Assembly: GCA_018136815.1 (NCBI GenBank)
Contig: CM030931.1
Coordinates: 7,274,399-7,338,398 of the forward strand
Length of the DNA stretch: 64,000 bases
Direction of reading: 5' to 3'
Origin: Isochrysis galbana
Taxonomy: Eukaryota; Haptophyta; Isochrysidales; Isochrysidaceae
Made by a program: the position numbers and the translations under genes
The notes under the pieces: model-generated
What the model was told of the DNA's origin: nothing
The model's input: the letters and a program-made list of their open reading frames with translations, nothing else
Database searches by the model: none
In this document: positions 10,301 to 18,395 of the stretch, one piece after another
How positions within the stretch are numbered: the stretch's first letter is position 1
Layout: every line of letters begins with the position of its first letter

Positions 10301-10543
10301 CGTCGGGCACCGACGTTTAATGTTAGTTTCGTCGCGGTTTCGATGAAAGAAAGGAAGAACGAATGGCACGCGCCTCGCGCCTCGCGTCTTGTTTCGTCGC
10401 CCCTTGCTCGTCGCTTGTCTAGAAGGTCTCTCCGCACATCGCCTTCTCCCCCCGCGCGAGTTTGGATCTCTCCTCGACCCTCCGCGTTGGCTTCAGCGGA
10501 CGAGTTCCACTTTAACGATAGTTCGAACCCTTCGGTGGCGTAG
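4373..10543 (+). CDS. Pol polyprotein: DNA cytosine-MTase-like domain, aspartic protease, reverse transcriptase, RNase H
   Basis: A 2056-residue frame (open upstream to 3803). Residues 1-560 are Pro/Ser/Thr-rich with many Glu-Ser repeats from a GAGTCC hexanucleotide. Residues about 577-775 form a phage-type C5-cytosine methyltransferase-like domain: motif I GETSGVVSSMF, TCDL, motif IV AHPPCTYLS with candidate nucleophile Cys640, motif VI VENP (Glu682), and the QPWEHGTGHQKATGLYL and GLPPLQPT signatures. The aspartic protease active site DTGAGPS is at 1116. Reverse transcriptase runs from about 1500 to 1720 (FCVDYRDVN, LDLASGFWGI, FGVQSGPSYM, catalytic YLDD at 1639-1642, YLGHVVS). RNase H runs from about 1795 to 1930 (TDGASKLGIAGV with Asp1805, TEIELLA, VDHSALRWL). 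No integrase HHCC or DDE domain follows. The tail after GLSRL is unrelated low-complexity sequence, which suggests an internal deletion or recombination. Confidence 0.92.
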   Translation: MEAQFSGTSPLSFESESKPVLSKPRSEPSESESEPEFTTSPSPTTRSAAGLTELQPPTEPPTTTPSAGVFTFGPPRPESESFGISGHVQNPNHNRAPFHEQPRIESKHKLTPKPSTTATVSLSEPPFRVSPQPACHSSRLHAAEPIPSVSVPSPSPIAQDSASRARVIKPVTESEFTAAPSQPVLATMPLSSSQASASSSSTVATPGGFTFGPAPSVPISKVSPVIGVQHARNDESESEYKLTSPRSPRSTTGVPTPPHQPRAMEELAQPSPSPSQVAESSEFESESTVISAVHPPASPSQVLRRMLRIAEPLRPLPTPAAAAEPPPWPQPSPQPASTTATSLLSPAPTPPTTECNDVDPWPVSSSDVTMESDHNSSARRGTAASQTELLRPLSQPNRVPEPCPSCLSPVVSRPRRPSPPSDTPLLRVSSSIPSPEPVSTSSISESSSIRPTSLRPPVAASEHCLPLDTTATTIMRVAAINASAIQSFDSSRNNSDVGTRDDTPSPALHALASLRARASGSAVVLPRHLTEAAQELRRPRSGTLASPAAALPKHFDELCAELTKTSQQVQDGLTSGCHAPRVLVVGETSGVVSSMFLLAGADVATCDLYPSEIDYVPHFQGDALHVQNLGWDLVIAHPPCTYLSAVSSQWLSQEPGRRAALESAARVFKSMASATAPFVAVENPRMHAEARRLVGGLTPTQFVQPWEHGTGHQKATGLYLTKGLPPLQPTCVVDGRESAMANLSPSPHRGALRSRTYVGVAGAMATHWMPVLLRHLSQQGDQPSTKKLSALELLACARRSLSDQPSLSSTEATAYEPWSALHRYERGRESSEVSSDPVVSRPATPESDNHEDQKETHDNHDNDTPFYASESTLHDPFSPWTAPPPARASSPRPTTPTTLRKRRQQWQSFGVNGDQKWSNVTLETADEIRAQALAGRSADEESDLAAAVRAPIEFVEAKGIRAEELASLVRRPKTEAQARLEKDWEKMSDHPRHPTDKRGLGHTSPKLSPCTATNEDDASRPSATIAAVGVPEETTTTLTTNSPEQPRCRPTPSPSDTIAHVTTHRPESVVDTLPSAYPRHCLYVRDLMVCRSGEATGKEGVILADSALTVNSTLADTGAGPSVVTTSLLSSLPNDACVERLPQAVVTPLHGPDGLPLITRGKARIVFSVGGFLFRHTFMVIEGNPMLLLGNDFLATHAASIQLASDSAEGSISLGAPSTVASLEVDGSPSPDAPPIFRVSTSPIAVVPVSMTCAQVCPTSANPITTDFFRGPQATKNDNQLVTEPLFSTADEFAAKAPASCGSEYLLYTHEPITIPAYHRATFHVRIPLALREHEDCAMLVDRLPTRETIDSSPLVIPQVERSNADHTIAVTVVNTDPKPLHLPSFHPVASLQVRFKIHAGTYRRVGAVNSPDVIESLDEDQRKLLEAAKIDPEGRLSMPQREQVRRLLARRIAAFAIDPTNPNHTHVMEVELPLNPGAEAHRHAPSRVGREGEKIIEDEVCKMESAGIIRKSNSSWASRVVLVTKKDGSVRFCVDYRDVNSKLRLEDSPLPLTVEAIDRLSSGQGNLDSLFLCTLDLASGFWGIPIKESDKHITAFTTHRGKYEFNYLPFGVQSGPSYMCRLMDAVLGGLAWEICMPYLDDVGAWSTGVGDSLQAREESSFQQMLHRLDLVLERLIWAGLTCKMSKCVFFATSAEYLGHVVSREGLRMDPKKVEAVSKIDPTQINSIEAVRSFLGLCSYYRRFIRRFAIRAAPLTALTRKGCDVPVESQTEACRQAIEDLKQAICEEPVLAPPRDDRPFLVKTDGASKLGIAGVLAQKDDEGRERVVAYYGRSLSPAERHWTVTEIELLAALESIRNWRPYLWGRHFTLVVDHSALRWLHTMKDQVTGGPASRLMRWVLKLAEYRFDVVHKPGVTHWDADGLSRLVALEPDHDPLHLEESDVHSFDSSEIHDIVAAAVTSSTLTARRQQANDRLTRRAPTFNVSFVAVSMKERKNEWHAPRASRLVSSPLARRLSRRSLRTSPSPPARVWISPRPSALASADEFHFNDSSNPSVA

Positions 10544-10640
10544 TTATGCGCTCTCTTTCCGTATATCTTCGCGCATGACGAGCGATCGCGACTTCAGCCT
10601 TCGCCGCGCGGGGAGGGGTTTGTTTATCGTATGATTCCAG

Positions 10641-11100
10641 AGTGTTTACGTTAGTTTTCTGAGCCCAAGGACTTTGGTTTTTGGTTTCTTGTGAGTGATT
10701 TTTGTAGCAACTTCGTCGAGTCCCACCGTGTTCCCAAGCGAGTCCCCCCGAGTTCCCGAGTCTATACCCCGAGTCAACGAGTCAATACAAGTCAAGCACG
10801 CGCCTGAGCCACCCCCAGTCGCCTGCCACCACCTCCCACAAGCCTCCTTCCACACTTCCGCGCCCTCCGTGCGTCGTGCGTCGTGCGTCGATCACCATGC
10901 CCGTAGTCACCCCCGAGGAAAGCTCCATGAGCTCCCCGCAAGAACCGCATTCCGCGCTAGCTGCCGGCGCGCCCTCGCAGGCCATCACCAAGAGTGAGAT
11001 GAGCCTTGCTCTGACAGCAGCTCGCTGAGGACGTCGCAAAGATGCGACGCGAAATGGGCTTGCCCGCCGCAGGCTCGCTCCTGCAGCAGGTGGAGGAGTT
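10641..11100. other. Region downstream of the LTR element; possible LTR remnant
   Basis: It contains repeated GAGTC/AGTCCC words (10715-10790), similar in style to the GAGTCC repeats in the Pol frame, and no gene. It may include the 3' LTR, but without a partner copy the limits cannot be set. Confidence 0.4.
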
Positions 11101-11640
11101 GTGGAATATCACAGGTTTGGGAGGCAGCCCCCCCCCGAAGAGCGTCGGAGCCGGCAGCTCCCCCCCCCCCCCCCCAAACCAGCCCCGCGACCGGGAGGAT
11201 GGGGGGACGAGTGCGACGCACGGCGGCACAGGACGCACGGCAGCAGCTTCTCGGCTCGCCGCCCAGCAAACTCGGCGGGGAGGAGATGCGGAGGCTGGGG
11301 CATGGCCCTGGCCCCTCCTGCCTCTCCCTCGCTGGCTCTCGCGCCCCTGCCGGTCGACTGGAGCTGGCTAGGGGGTCCTGATCAGGGGGGCCCAAGGGGG
11401 AGGAGGGGTTGGTCAGAGCGACAAGCTGGCCAGCGCGGGCCAGGGCGTGCGATCTGTGCCCAGCTCTCTGGGACTCTGGGAGAGTCTGGACAGTCTGAGT
11501 GAGTCCCCCCGGCATGCCAAGAGGCAGCGCAGGGGGGTGGATGGTTCTCGCCCCCCATGACCCATGAGGGGAGTCGAGAGAGTTAGGGGGGCGCGAGGCC
11601 CCCCTCCATGGCGACCAATCATAAGATTAGTGCTTCCGAG
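11100..11640 (-). mobile_element. Diverged short retroposon copy
   Basis: The right edge (about 11610-11632) reads, on the minus strand, as a diverged form of the shared 5' start AACTAAGTTTATACTTGG followed by a CCATGG-type start codon. The body (GGCCCTGGCC...CCTCTCCCTCGCTGGC) is recognisably the same as the elements at 19885-20643 and 26854-27618. The 3' part is lost or degraded. Long C runs (about 11130, 11161) interrupt it. Confidence 0.55.
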
Positions 11641-12537
11641 TGATAGCGAGAGTGATGGTGAATTGTAGGTTCAGTTGCATCGTATGTCGTATGTATGCAT
11701 GTATGCACATGCAACATGTAGTATGTGCTCTATGCACATACATGTACACGGGCGCGCCGGCCTTATTGGAGCGACACGGCTAGCGGGCGCGGGCTCGTCC
11801 TCTCCCTCTCATCGTCGCATGTGTCGTATTCCATACGAGGACAGACTTTTACTTCTAGCCTGTGAGCTATTTTTAGTCTCAAGGTCTCGTTGATGGGTAT
11901 ATCGCCTCTTCTCCTACTTTCTCTTGATGTCATCAAACGTTCCACGATTGTCGTCTGTCTTCTGTTATACCTCGGTCGCAGCTCCCCCAGCGAGGTCTGC
12001 CCTCGTTGTGCCGCCCCCCCTCTGTCGCATGTCCGTGCGCTGCTAAGTTGCCTTGGTGCCGACGCTTGGCCGTCCATCCAAGTGTGGTTAGTTTTCGCCC
12101 CGTTTGGTTTAGTTTGTGTGTCTCTGGCGATCAGCAACTTTTTGAGTCCCCGCGTTGTAGCCCCTCGTGTCTACCTTGGACCTAAGAAGCTCTCACTCTC
12201 ATTCTCTCTATCTCCCACTAGCTCGCTAGCTAGCCTCGTCTCTACTCTCCGACGCCACGCGTTGCAATCCTCTGAACCTCAGTCTACCTCTCCGCTCGAA
12301 GCGCTCGATGGCAGACACTGACAGCTAGTCCTACCATGACCTTTCAGACATCTTCCCGTCAGCAACAAACAACGACTCTTTCACGGCCGCGTCAGCTGCC
12401 GGCTCGATCGAACGGCCCTCTGCCTACGAGCCTGTAGTCATCGCGTGTTCGACAGCATGGCGCCCGCGCCCGCCCCCGTGCGGGCCGCGCTGCGCGCGGC
12501 CGGCGGCCGGGAAAGGGGGTTTCTTAGCCGGAGTTTC
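11641..12537. other. Gene-free stretch, possible solo LTR or gag relic
   Basis: 11675-11760 is a CATGTATGC-like simple-sequence patch. From about 12175 the sequence is CT-rich, and at 12335 a short frame MTFQTSSRQQQTTTL begins, which could be the start of another retroelement gag. I see no intact gene. Confidence 0.35.
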
Positions 12538-12819
12538 TTAGCTGGGGCTCGACCCCCAGTTTCTTACCGGGTCGGCGGCCGATTTCATGTTAAGCTTTCT
12601 TAATGCTGGGGTTTCTTTATGGTGCATCCATACTGTAGTCGCGCTCACGTACCTGCTTTTGCTTCTTGCTTGGCCTCTGCTGGCGGACGCGGTCGCTTCA
12701 TCAGCGACTGCTCCATGGAGGACTGGGGGGGCTACCTCAGCGGGGGGGGGGGGGGGGGGCGAAGGAGAGAAGAGCCGCGCCGGCGCGCTCCATCGCAACC
12801 ACGGCTATAAACTTAGTTG
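12538..12819 (-). mobile_element. Short retroposon 5' fragment
   Basis: The right end carries the minus-strand 5' signature ending in GGCTATAAACTTAGTTG (plus-strand reading), and the preceding CGCGCCGGCGCGCTCCAT matches 21596-21617 almost base for base. It is a 5' piece of the family whose larger member spans 18887-21640. Confidence 0.6.
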
Positions 12820-12939
12820 TTCTACCCTCTACCTCTACCCTCTCTCTACCTCTGCCTCTACCCTACCCGTATTCGAGACCATCCAAGCTGTGGCAGGATT
12901 CACGCCCGAAAAAAATAGAACGATACCAATAAGGAATAA

Positions 12940-13770
12940 GGAAATGTAAGGATAGACTTTTCGCCCACCCGAACGCAGCAACGCCGGACAGCCTCAAAGC
13001 CTTGTACCTAATAGCATGGAGATACATAATATAATAATAGGTGTTTTCTACTTCTACAAGGAGTTCGACAACTATAACTACACTTTCCACCACATACCAC
13101 AATACCAGTACTTCATAGAACGCACTCTGATCAGATTCACGACCCTTGTAAGAGGCCTCAAACCATCGGGCACACACACGGCAGCACGCACGTGTAAAGC
13201 GACCCAAGGGCCGCAAGGGAGAAAACCCAAAAATAAAATCGCACGAGAGCACTCAGCGGCCCGGTCTATAAAACAAGCGAGAAAGTCGAACTCGAACTTG
13301 AACTTGTGATGGACACAAATCTCGCTATGGTAGCGCGAGTGCTGGGATTGGAGGCGAGACTAGCCTAAACACCAAGAACAACCCTACAACTACAGCACGT
13401 GCAACACGCCCGACCAGCGACCCCCACACCTCATAGCACACTAACATAACATATGCAACAGCTTCCCCAACACGCAAAAACAACAACCGCAAGACCACAC
13501 AGAAATAAATAAACTAAAAGAACCAAAACAAATAAACCGGTAGCCCGATGGCGCAGGAGGTAGGAGAGAACCAGACCACCAGGGACCGGAACACGCCGCC
13601 TGCCACTGGAACCCCCGAACATTTAGCCCCGACGTAGCGCACGAGGGCAACGAGCCGCAAGGGAAATGGGAGGGGTGAGAAGGGACGCGGACGTTGCTGG
13701 CTGCGAAAAGGGTACACAGGGCCGCGTGTGTGGTGCGAATACTAAGAAAATTTTTTATTCTAGAGCTCAA
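12940..13770 (+). mobile_element. LINE-like 3' fragment with degraded ORF2 C terminus
   Basis: Around 12955-13020 the plus strand reads FAHPNAATPDSLKALYLIAW, closely matching the protein of the minus-strand element at 19220-19868 (FAYPDATTPDSLKTLYIIAW). Stops then interrupt it, and the next segment (RTLIRFTTLVRGLK, about 13100-13165) resumes the match in another frame. The 3' end near 13720-13765 (CGCGTGTGTGGTGCGAATACTAAGAAAATTTTTT) is the common 3' terminus of family A. This is a dead copy. Confidence 0.7.
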
Positions 13771-14065
13771 TATCTGACGTTTTGAGTGGTGCCCTTCCCA
13801 ACCCCATAGTGAATGACCAGGCGACACATGGATGGCATAGCAGAGATAGAGGTAGGCACGGGGGCGCCTTTTGCGCGGGCGAGCGCAGCGCTCGAGGGCT
13901 CGTGTCACCGAGAGCGCCCTACAAGATCTTCTCGCCTTGTGTAAGGAGCAAGATGTGATCTGAATCATTGCAGTTTCGGGTGGAAGGCGCAGTATGGGAT
14001 CGGAGGGTCGCACACTGCGACTTGTGAAAAACGATCGAACTACTTCTCTCTCATAGCTGCATGGT
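13771..14065. other. Intergenic, 3' side of the flavoprotein gene
   Basis: No gene or recognisable repeat was seen. It presumably contains the 3' untranslated region of the minus-strand gene that ends at 14066. Confidence 0.5.
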
Positions 14066-15934
14066 TCACGTCAATTGCTCTTCGCGAGTGGCGGTGCACC
14101 CCATCGCCTTGGGCTGAAAAGCATGTGCGGCGGCAGCGGCGTGCTTTGCGCGCTCGAGTGCCTCGGTCGTCACACTAGAAGGCGATTCACATGGTAGGTA
14201 GTCTAAGCCACTGCCGTACTGCCATCCCTCCACAACCCGTTTGGCGGTGAACTTTGCTCCAGGTGGGAGTATGGGGCTCACAACCTTGACAAAAGCACGG
14301 CAAGGTTCGGACCCAAGGACACAACCGATCAACATGCCCGAAAAGTGAAAGAACCAATCGGCGAGGGGCAGCGGACCAAGCCTCACGAGGATTTCGGCTG
14401 CGACCAACGGTTTGGCAAGCATCAACCCGCCAATGGTAGCGACGAGGCCGTCCGCTCGCAATGTGTCCTGCAAGAAGGGTAGCATGACAGACTCGCCGCG
14501 CTCTTCCATAACCTCGAAAGTAGCGACGAGCACCCTCGAAATGAAGTCTTCACTCCACACTCCAGCCCTGGGCGGTGGGCGCATGGATTGTTGGAAGAGC
14601 CATGCGGCTCGGAGGTTCGCTTGGTAAGGATTGATTCGAGAGAGCGCGGCTTTTTGCAGCGTTGGGCTGCCCGTGTGATCGGCTTCGAGTGCCTCCTCGA
14701 TGGCTGATGTTAACCGGCTCAGGTGTCGCGTGATGGCACCGAATCCACCAAACGAAAGGGGTGACTGCAAGCCGCCAGCATCGCCCACTTGAATCACACG
14801 GTCGAAGGCCACAGGCAAGGGCGAATCCTTGTAGCTGACAAATAAGCCAAACAAAACCCGACGAAGTTCGAGGTCATCGAGATCGACGCCCTGGTAAGAA
14901 GGCAGCATTTTCCAATAGTCCTCCATGATATCCAGCACAGAAGGACGCTCGGGCGCTAGGTCCATGTACGTGAAGAGATACGTCGTTCGTTCCGTAGGGC
15001 TACTCGAGGCCGGGAAGGCCTCCCAAAAGTACTGCGTGGGGCAAGCCGCCTCACCCGCAGGCTGCATAACAGAATCAGCAAAGATGACGTCGCCGAAGCA
15101 ATTGGCTTCCGCATTGAACCCGTCAGCGCACGAGCCGACGACAATGCACACCCCATCAGGGGGCATCCCTCCCCGCACTTGAGCGACAATCGGAGAGCGC
15201 TGCCCCATGGAGTCGACCAACAGCCGTGCGCGAAGCGTGTTGCCATTGGCTGTTTTGAGCACAGCTGCTCCCGGTCGCACGTGCACTGACGACAGTGGTG
15301 ACTTCTCGAGTACGACGCCACCACTGGCCTCAAACCGTGCGCAAGCAAAGGCGACCAATCTTTCCGGCCGAACCCCGACATTCAGTACATCCCTCAGCCA
15401 CACGTCCTCCCCACCAGGAAAGCCGCAACGGACGGGATTGAATTCGATGCCGATGACCTCTTCGACCTCTTCGATGGAGAGCACGCCAGCTTTCACGAGT
15501 TCCATTACCTCCTTTCGAGATGCATTCCAATCCTGCTCACGGCCCCGAAGCTGGCCTGCCTCAAGGACTGCCACCCGCAGCCCACGGAGCGCAAGTGCCG
15601 TGGCGAGCAGAATGCCAATATTTCCGCCCGCGACGACGACGTCGTACTCGGCCGTCTCCGGTGGTGCATCTGGCTCGTCGAAGACCACCTCCCGCGGTGG
15701 CGGCAGGCTGCCTGAGCGGAGATTGGTCCAGGCCTTGTCGAGCTGCAGCAGTGACTCGTACGTGCTTTGGCCGCCTGCTCCACCTGTCTGCGCTTCGGCG
15801 GGGATGCGAGACATCAGCGTCTGCGTGAGCCCTAGCTCTTCTCTCATACGTGGCTGCGCGACCCGCCTGCCACCGAGGGGCACGCGTAGCGCCGCCGCCC
15901 CGCCGAGGGCACACCACACGAGGAGGCTCCGCAT
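14066..15934 (-). CDS. Plastid FAD-dependent oxidoreductase, lycopene beta/epsilon cyclase-like
   Basis: A 622-residue single-exon protein. An upstream in-frame ATG at 15976 adds only 14 residues of Pro-rich sequence encoded by a C-tract, so I prefer the ATG at 15934, which begins MRSLLVWCALGGAAA: a signal-peptide-like hydrophobic stretch followed by a basic transit-like region (RVPLGGRRVAQPRMR), the bipartite leader of complex plastids. At about residue 110 is a Rossmann FAD motif (YDVVVAGGNIGILLATALALRG, with GxNxGxxxA), then a second flavoprotein motif near VIQVGDAGGLQSPLSFGGFG. The latter resembles the plant plastid proteins annotated as lycopene beta/epsilon cyclase-like (the At2g32640 type) more than true LCYB/LCYE. 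Substrate unknown; carotenoid cyclisation is not demonstrated. Confidence 0.75.
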   Translation of the reverse strand: MRSLLVWCALGGAAALRVPLGGRRVAQPRMREELGLTQTLMSRIPAEAQTGGAGGQSTYESLLQLDKAWTNLRSGSLPPPREVVFDEPDAPPETAEYDVVVAGGNIGILLATALALRGLRVAVLEAGQLRGREQDWNASRKEVMELVKAGVLSIEEVEEVIGIEFNPVRCGFPGGEDVWLRDVLNVGVRPERLVAFACARFEASGGVVLEKSPLSSVHVRPGAAVLKTANGNTLRARLLVDSMGQRSPIVAQVRGGMPPDGVCIVVGSCADGFNAEANCFGDVIFADSVMQPAGEAACPTQYFWEAFPASSSPTERTTYLFTYMDLAPERPSVLDIMEDYWKMLPSYQGVDLDDLELRRVLFGLFVSYKDSPLPVAFDRVIQVGDAGGLQSPLSFGGFGAITRHLSRLTSAIEEALEADHTGSPTLQKAALSRINPYQANLRAAWLFQQSMRPPPRAGVWSEDFISRVLVATFEVMEERGESVMLPFLQDTLRADGLVATIGGLMLAKPLVAAEILVRLGPLPLADWFFHFSGMLIGCVLGSEPCRAFVKVVSPILPPGAKFTAKRVVEGWQYGSGLDYLPCESPSSVTTEALERAKHAAAAAHAFQPKAMGCTATREEQLT

Positions 15935-16096
15935 CGGAAGGGGGGGAGGGGGGGAGGGGAGGCACCGAGGGAACAAGAAGGGTCGCAGAAGGTTCTATTT
16001 CTCCCGCTACGAGTGTATTACTTTGGTTCTTTCCGCCGCACAAAGCCCTCGACCAAGATCATTCGTTTGTTCGATGGTTCGTCCGTTCGAACTCTT

Positions 16097-16567
16097 TTAA
16101 CTCTTTACTGCCGGGAGCGCAGCATGCAAATGGATGCTTCGATGTTTGGTTTTTTGAGGTGAGAGAAGAGAGGAAGACATGTTCAACGATATAAGCGACG
16201 CTTTCCGCAAAGAAAGAGATGATCAAATTTTTCCCGATCCCCCCCCCCCCTCCCCTCCCCCCCCCTCCCCCCCCCTCTCCCTCCCAGTCCCACTCCGTTG
16301 CGCCGCGCCGCCCTCCCCTCAACCTCTCACACCTCTTTCTAACGTGCACACGTGGATTATTTGGTAAACTGAAGCATCCAAATGGCTGCTTCGCCCCCGG
16401 GCCTATTTTCTCCATAATTCCATACATTGTGTTGAAAATGGGTGGGAAATGTGGGGATGTCCCTGAGGCTCCCCCAGCACCTCATGGGCACCCCTCAAGG
16501 CGTTGGCGAGCAGGGACGAAATGTCGTTTGAAGCATCCATTTGCATGCTCCGGCAGTAAACAGTTAA
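16097..16567. mobile_element. MITE with long terminal inverted repeats
   Basis: 16097-16140 and 16530-16567 are inverted copies: TTTACTGCCGG, a 6-7 base indel, then GCATGCAAATGGATGCTTC on the left, and the reverse complement on the right. The interior has no coding capacity, a C/T simple repeat (16240-16300) and two further internal copies of the GAAGCATCC/GGATGCTTC word near 16367-16390. A clear target-site duplication was not found, so the superfamily is open. Confidence 0.75.
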
Positions 16568-16599
16568 AGTAGTAGAGCTCTAGAGTAGTGTTTTAACGG

Positions 16600-16925
16600 G
16601 GAAAACCCAGAGGGGACCCGTAGGAGTACTCCTACCTCTCTTCTCTCTCTCTTCCCCCCTCTCCTTCTCTCCTCTCCCTGTTATTCTATCTCCCTCTTTT
16701 TGTGGACGATCTCTCCTCGCCTCTCTCCTCTCCTTTAGTGGTGTCTTCCTTCTTCCTTAGTTTTCGCTTTTTCGACCCTGCTCCTCGCACTTCTCCTCCC
16801 CCTCCGCCGTTCTTCTCATCCCTTCCCTATCTCGCCCCTTTTCCTCCTCTTTTTCAAGAGTATTCTTTCCTCTTCGAGACGCCTCCCCTTCTCTCCTCTT
16901 CCCTCCGCTCTCTTCTCGCCGGCCG
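16600..16925 (+). promoter_or_regulatory. CT-rich tract upstream of the Rieske fusion gene
   Basis: About 300 bp of almost pure pyrimidine (CTCTCT, TTCCTC, CCCCTC) precede the ATG at 16959. Comparable homopurine/homopyrimidine tracts sit before the HECT, NAA15 and UBL3 starts. It is probably 5' untranslated/core-promoter sequence; the function is inferred only. Confidence 0.4.
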
Positions 16926-16958
16926 TGGCTGCGCGCTCCGCGGCCGCCGCTGCTCGCG

Positions 16959-18395
16959 ATGGCCCACAGTGCAGTCGCAGTCGCGACGGAAGAGGAGCTG
17001 GCCAAGCACCACGGTCGTCACTTGGTCGAGATCGAGGGGCGCTACGTTGCGCTGGTCGCACACGCGGGGCGCGTCTACGCCATCGACGCCACCTGCTACC
17101 ACATGGGGGGTCCCCTCCTGCACGCAGACATCGAAGACACACCCGCGTTTGGCCCATGCGTCGTCTGCCCGTGGCACCGCTACCCGATCAGCCTCGAGAC
17201 GGGAGACAGCCTGTATCGAAACATGCAGGGTGTGTCTTGCAGCAAGGGAGTCAAGCAGCGCGTTCACCACGTCGAGCGGCGTGACGGCAAGATCTTTGTA
17301 CAATTGCGTATGGGTGAGGCGGACAAGGTCGAGAGCGACACGTATGCATTCAAGCCGCCTCCACCATCGGGTGGAGGTGGGATTGGCGGTGGCGGTGGGG
17401 TACCGAGGCAACAGAGCATCCATTCCGGTGGAGTTGTGCGGTCCGGCCAGGTGTTGAGACAGGGTGCTCCTACACAGGGCTGGCTTGCTCGTGGGCGGGG
17501 AGTAGGAGGTGCGAAACCCTTGCTGCCACAGGGCTCGACTGGCGTCGACGTTGCGCGTTCCATGTCCGGGGCGGATGGGAGAGCACCATGGGCATCCGCG
17601 AGCTCAGCCACTGGCCTCTCTCTTGCGACTGCTGCTGTAAAAGCACCGGATGGCTTCGATGCATTTGTGGTTGAGAGTCGTCGGCCGATCGCATCTGACG
17701 CTGTCGAACTTACAGTAAGCGGTGATCTGCCAGGCCCGTCATCCTCTTGGACAAGTGGAGCCCACTTGATGGTTCGCCTTTCTTCTCGCGCCGATGATGT
17801 TGAAAGGCCCTACACACCCTATCGACGACCTGGTGTCAGAGGTCAGTTCCAGCTACTCGTGAAGAGCTATCCAAATGGCGCTTTATCTTCGAAGCTTGCA
17901 CGGCTTGTGCCTGGTGCCAAGCTCTTCTTACGAGGTCCACTGTCTGGCGCGCCTCTTGTCAACTCATCCAAAGGTGGTCCCTTGGTGTTCATCACTGGAG
18001 GCACGGGAATCACCCCGGTTTTGCAGGTCCTCTTTTCGATGGTTGATGCTGTCAAGGCTGTTGCATGTGCATCGGCACATCAACCCACCATTCATGTTCT
18101 TTGTTACGGACATCGGCCCGAAGACCTCTACCTACGCCGTGACTTGGAGGCTCTAACCCAGGTGCTACGAGGAATACAGCTACACTTTTCAGCGACGCAT
18201 CTGGAGGGCGCACAAGCTTCAGAATGGACAGACAGTATTGGTAGACCGAGCTTGGAGGCGTTCCGAGAGAGGCTTCCGTCGCGCGACAGTGGTGCACGTA
18301 TTTTTTGGTGTGGACCACCAGCATTCAATGACACAGTGCGAAGTATATTGAGCGAGATCGGATTTACCGATGATCAAGTTCACGAGTACTCGTGA
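16959..18395 (+). CDS. Rieske [2Fe-2S] domain fused to a cytochrome-b5-reductase-type FAD/NAD module
   Basis: A 478-residue single-exon protein. Residues 1-125 form a Rieske domain with ligand pairs Cys46-x-His48 and Cys70-x2-His73 (TCYHMGG and CPWHRY), like the vertebrate RFESD type rather than cytochrome bc1. Residues 125-215 are a Gly/Pro/Ser-rich linker. From about 220 to the end is a ferredoxin:NADP-reductase-fold module of cytochrome b5 reductase type: FAD-binding RPYTPYRR, SYPNGALSSKLARLVPG, nucleotide-binding GGTGITPVLQVL, and the C-terminal CGPPAFN. It probably passes electrons from NAD(P)H through FAD to the Rieske cluster and on to an unknown acceptor. No targeting peptide or membrane segment is visible, so a soluble cytosolic protein is likely. 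The architecture parallels Ncb5or-like fusions with Rieske in place of cytochrome b5. Confidence 0.88.
   Translation: MAHSAVAVATEEELAKHHGRHLVEIEGRYVALVAHAGRVYAIDATCYHMGGPLLHADIEDTPAFGPCVVCPWHRYPISLETGDSLYRNMQGVSCSKGVKQRVHHVERRDGKIFVQLRMGEADKVESDTYAFKPPPPSGGGGIGGGGGVPRQQSIHSGGVVRSGQVLRQGAPTQGWLARGRGVGGAKPLLPQGSTGVDVARSMSGADGRAPWASASSATGLSLATAAVKAPDGFDAFVVESRRPIASDAVELTVSGDLPGPSSSWTSGAHLMVRLSSRADDVERPYTPYRRPGVRGQFQLLVKSYPNGALSSKLARLVPGAKLFLRGPLSGAPLVNSSKGGPLVFITGGTGITPVLQVLFSMVDAVKAVACASAHQPTIHVLCYGHRPEDLYLRRDLEALTQVLRGIQLHFSATHLEGAQASEWTDSIGRPSLEAFRERLPSRDSGARIFWCGPPAFNDTVRSILSEIGFTDDQVHEYS

Larger units (their letters stand above)
1590..10640 (+). mobile_element. Ty3/gypsy-type LTR retrotransposon with an embedded DNA methyltransferase domain; integrase missing
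   Basis: Gag-like and Pol reading frames run in the order gag, cysteine-rich segment, proline/serine-rich spacer, methyltransferase, aspartic protease, reverse transcriptase, RNase H. This is the Ty3/gypsy order, but no integrase follows RNase H: the frame ends about 130 codons after it at 10543. No 5' LTR is visible because the left side abuts the assembly gap. A purine run (10607-10617, GCGGGGAGGGG) followed by TTTG could be the polypurine tract before a 3' LTR, but no second LTR copy is present to prove it. The 5' gag region has frameshifts, so the copy is probably dead or defective. Confidence 0.9.
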
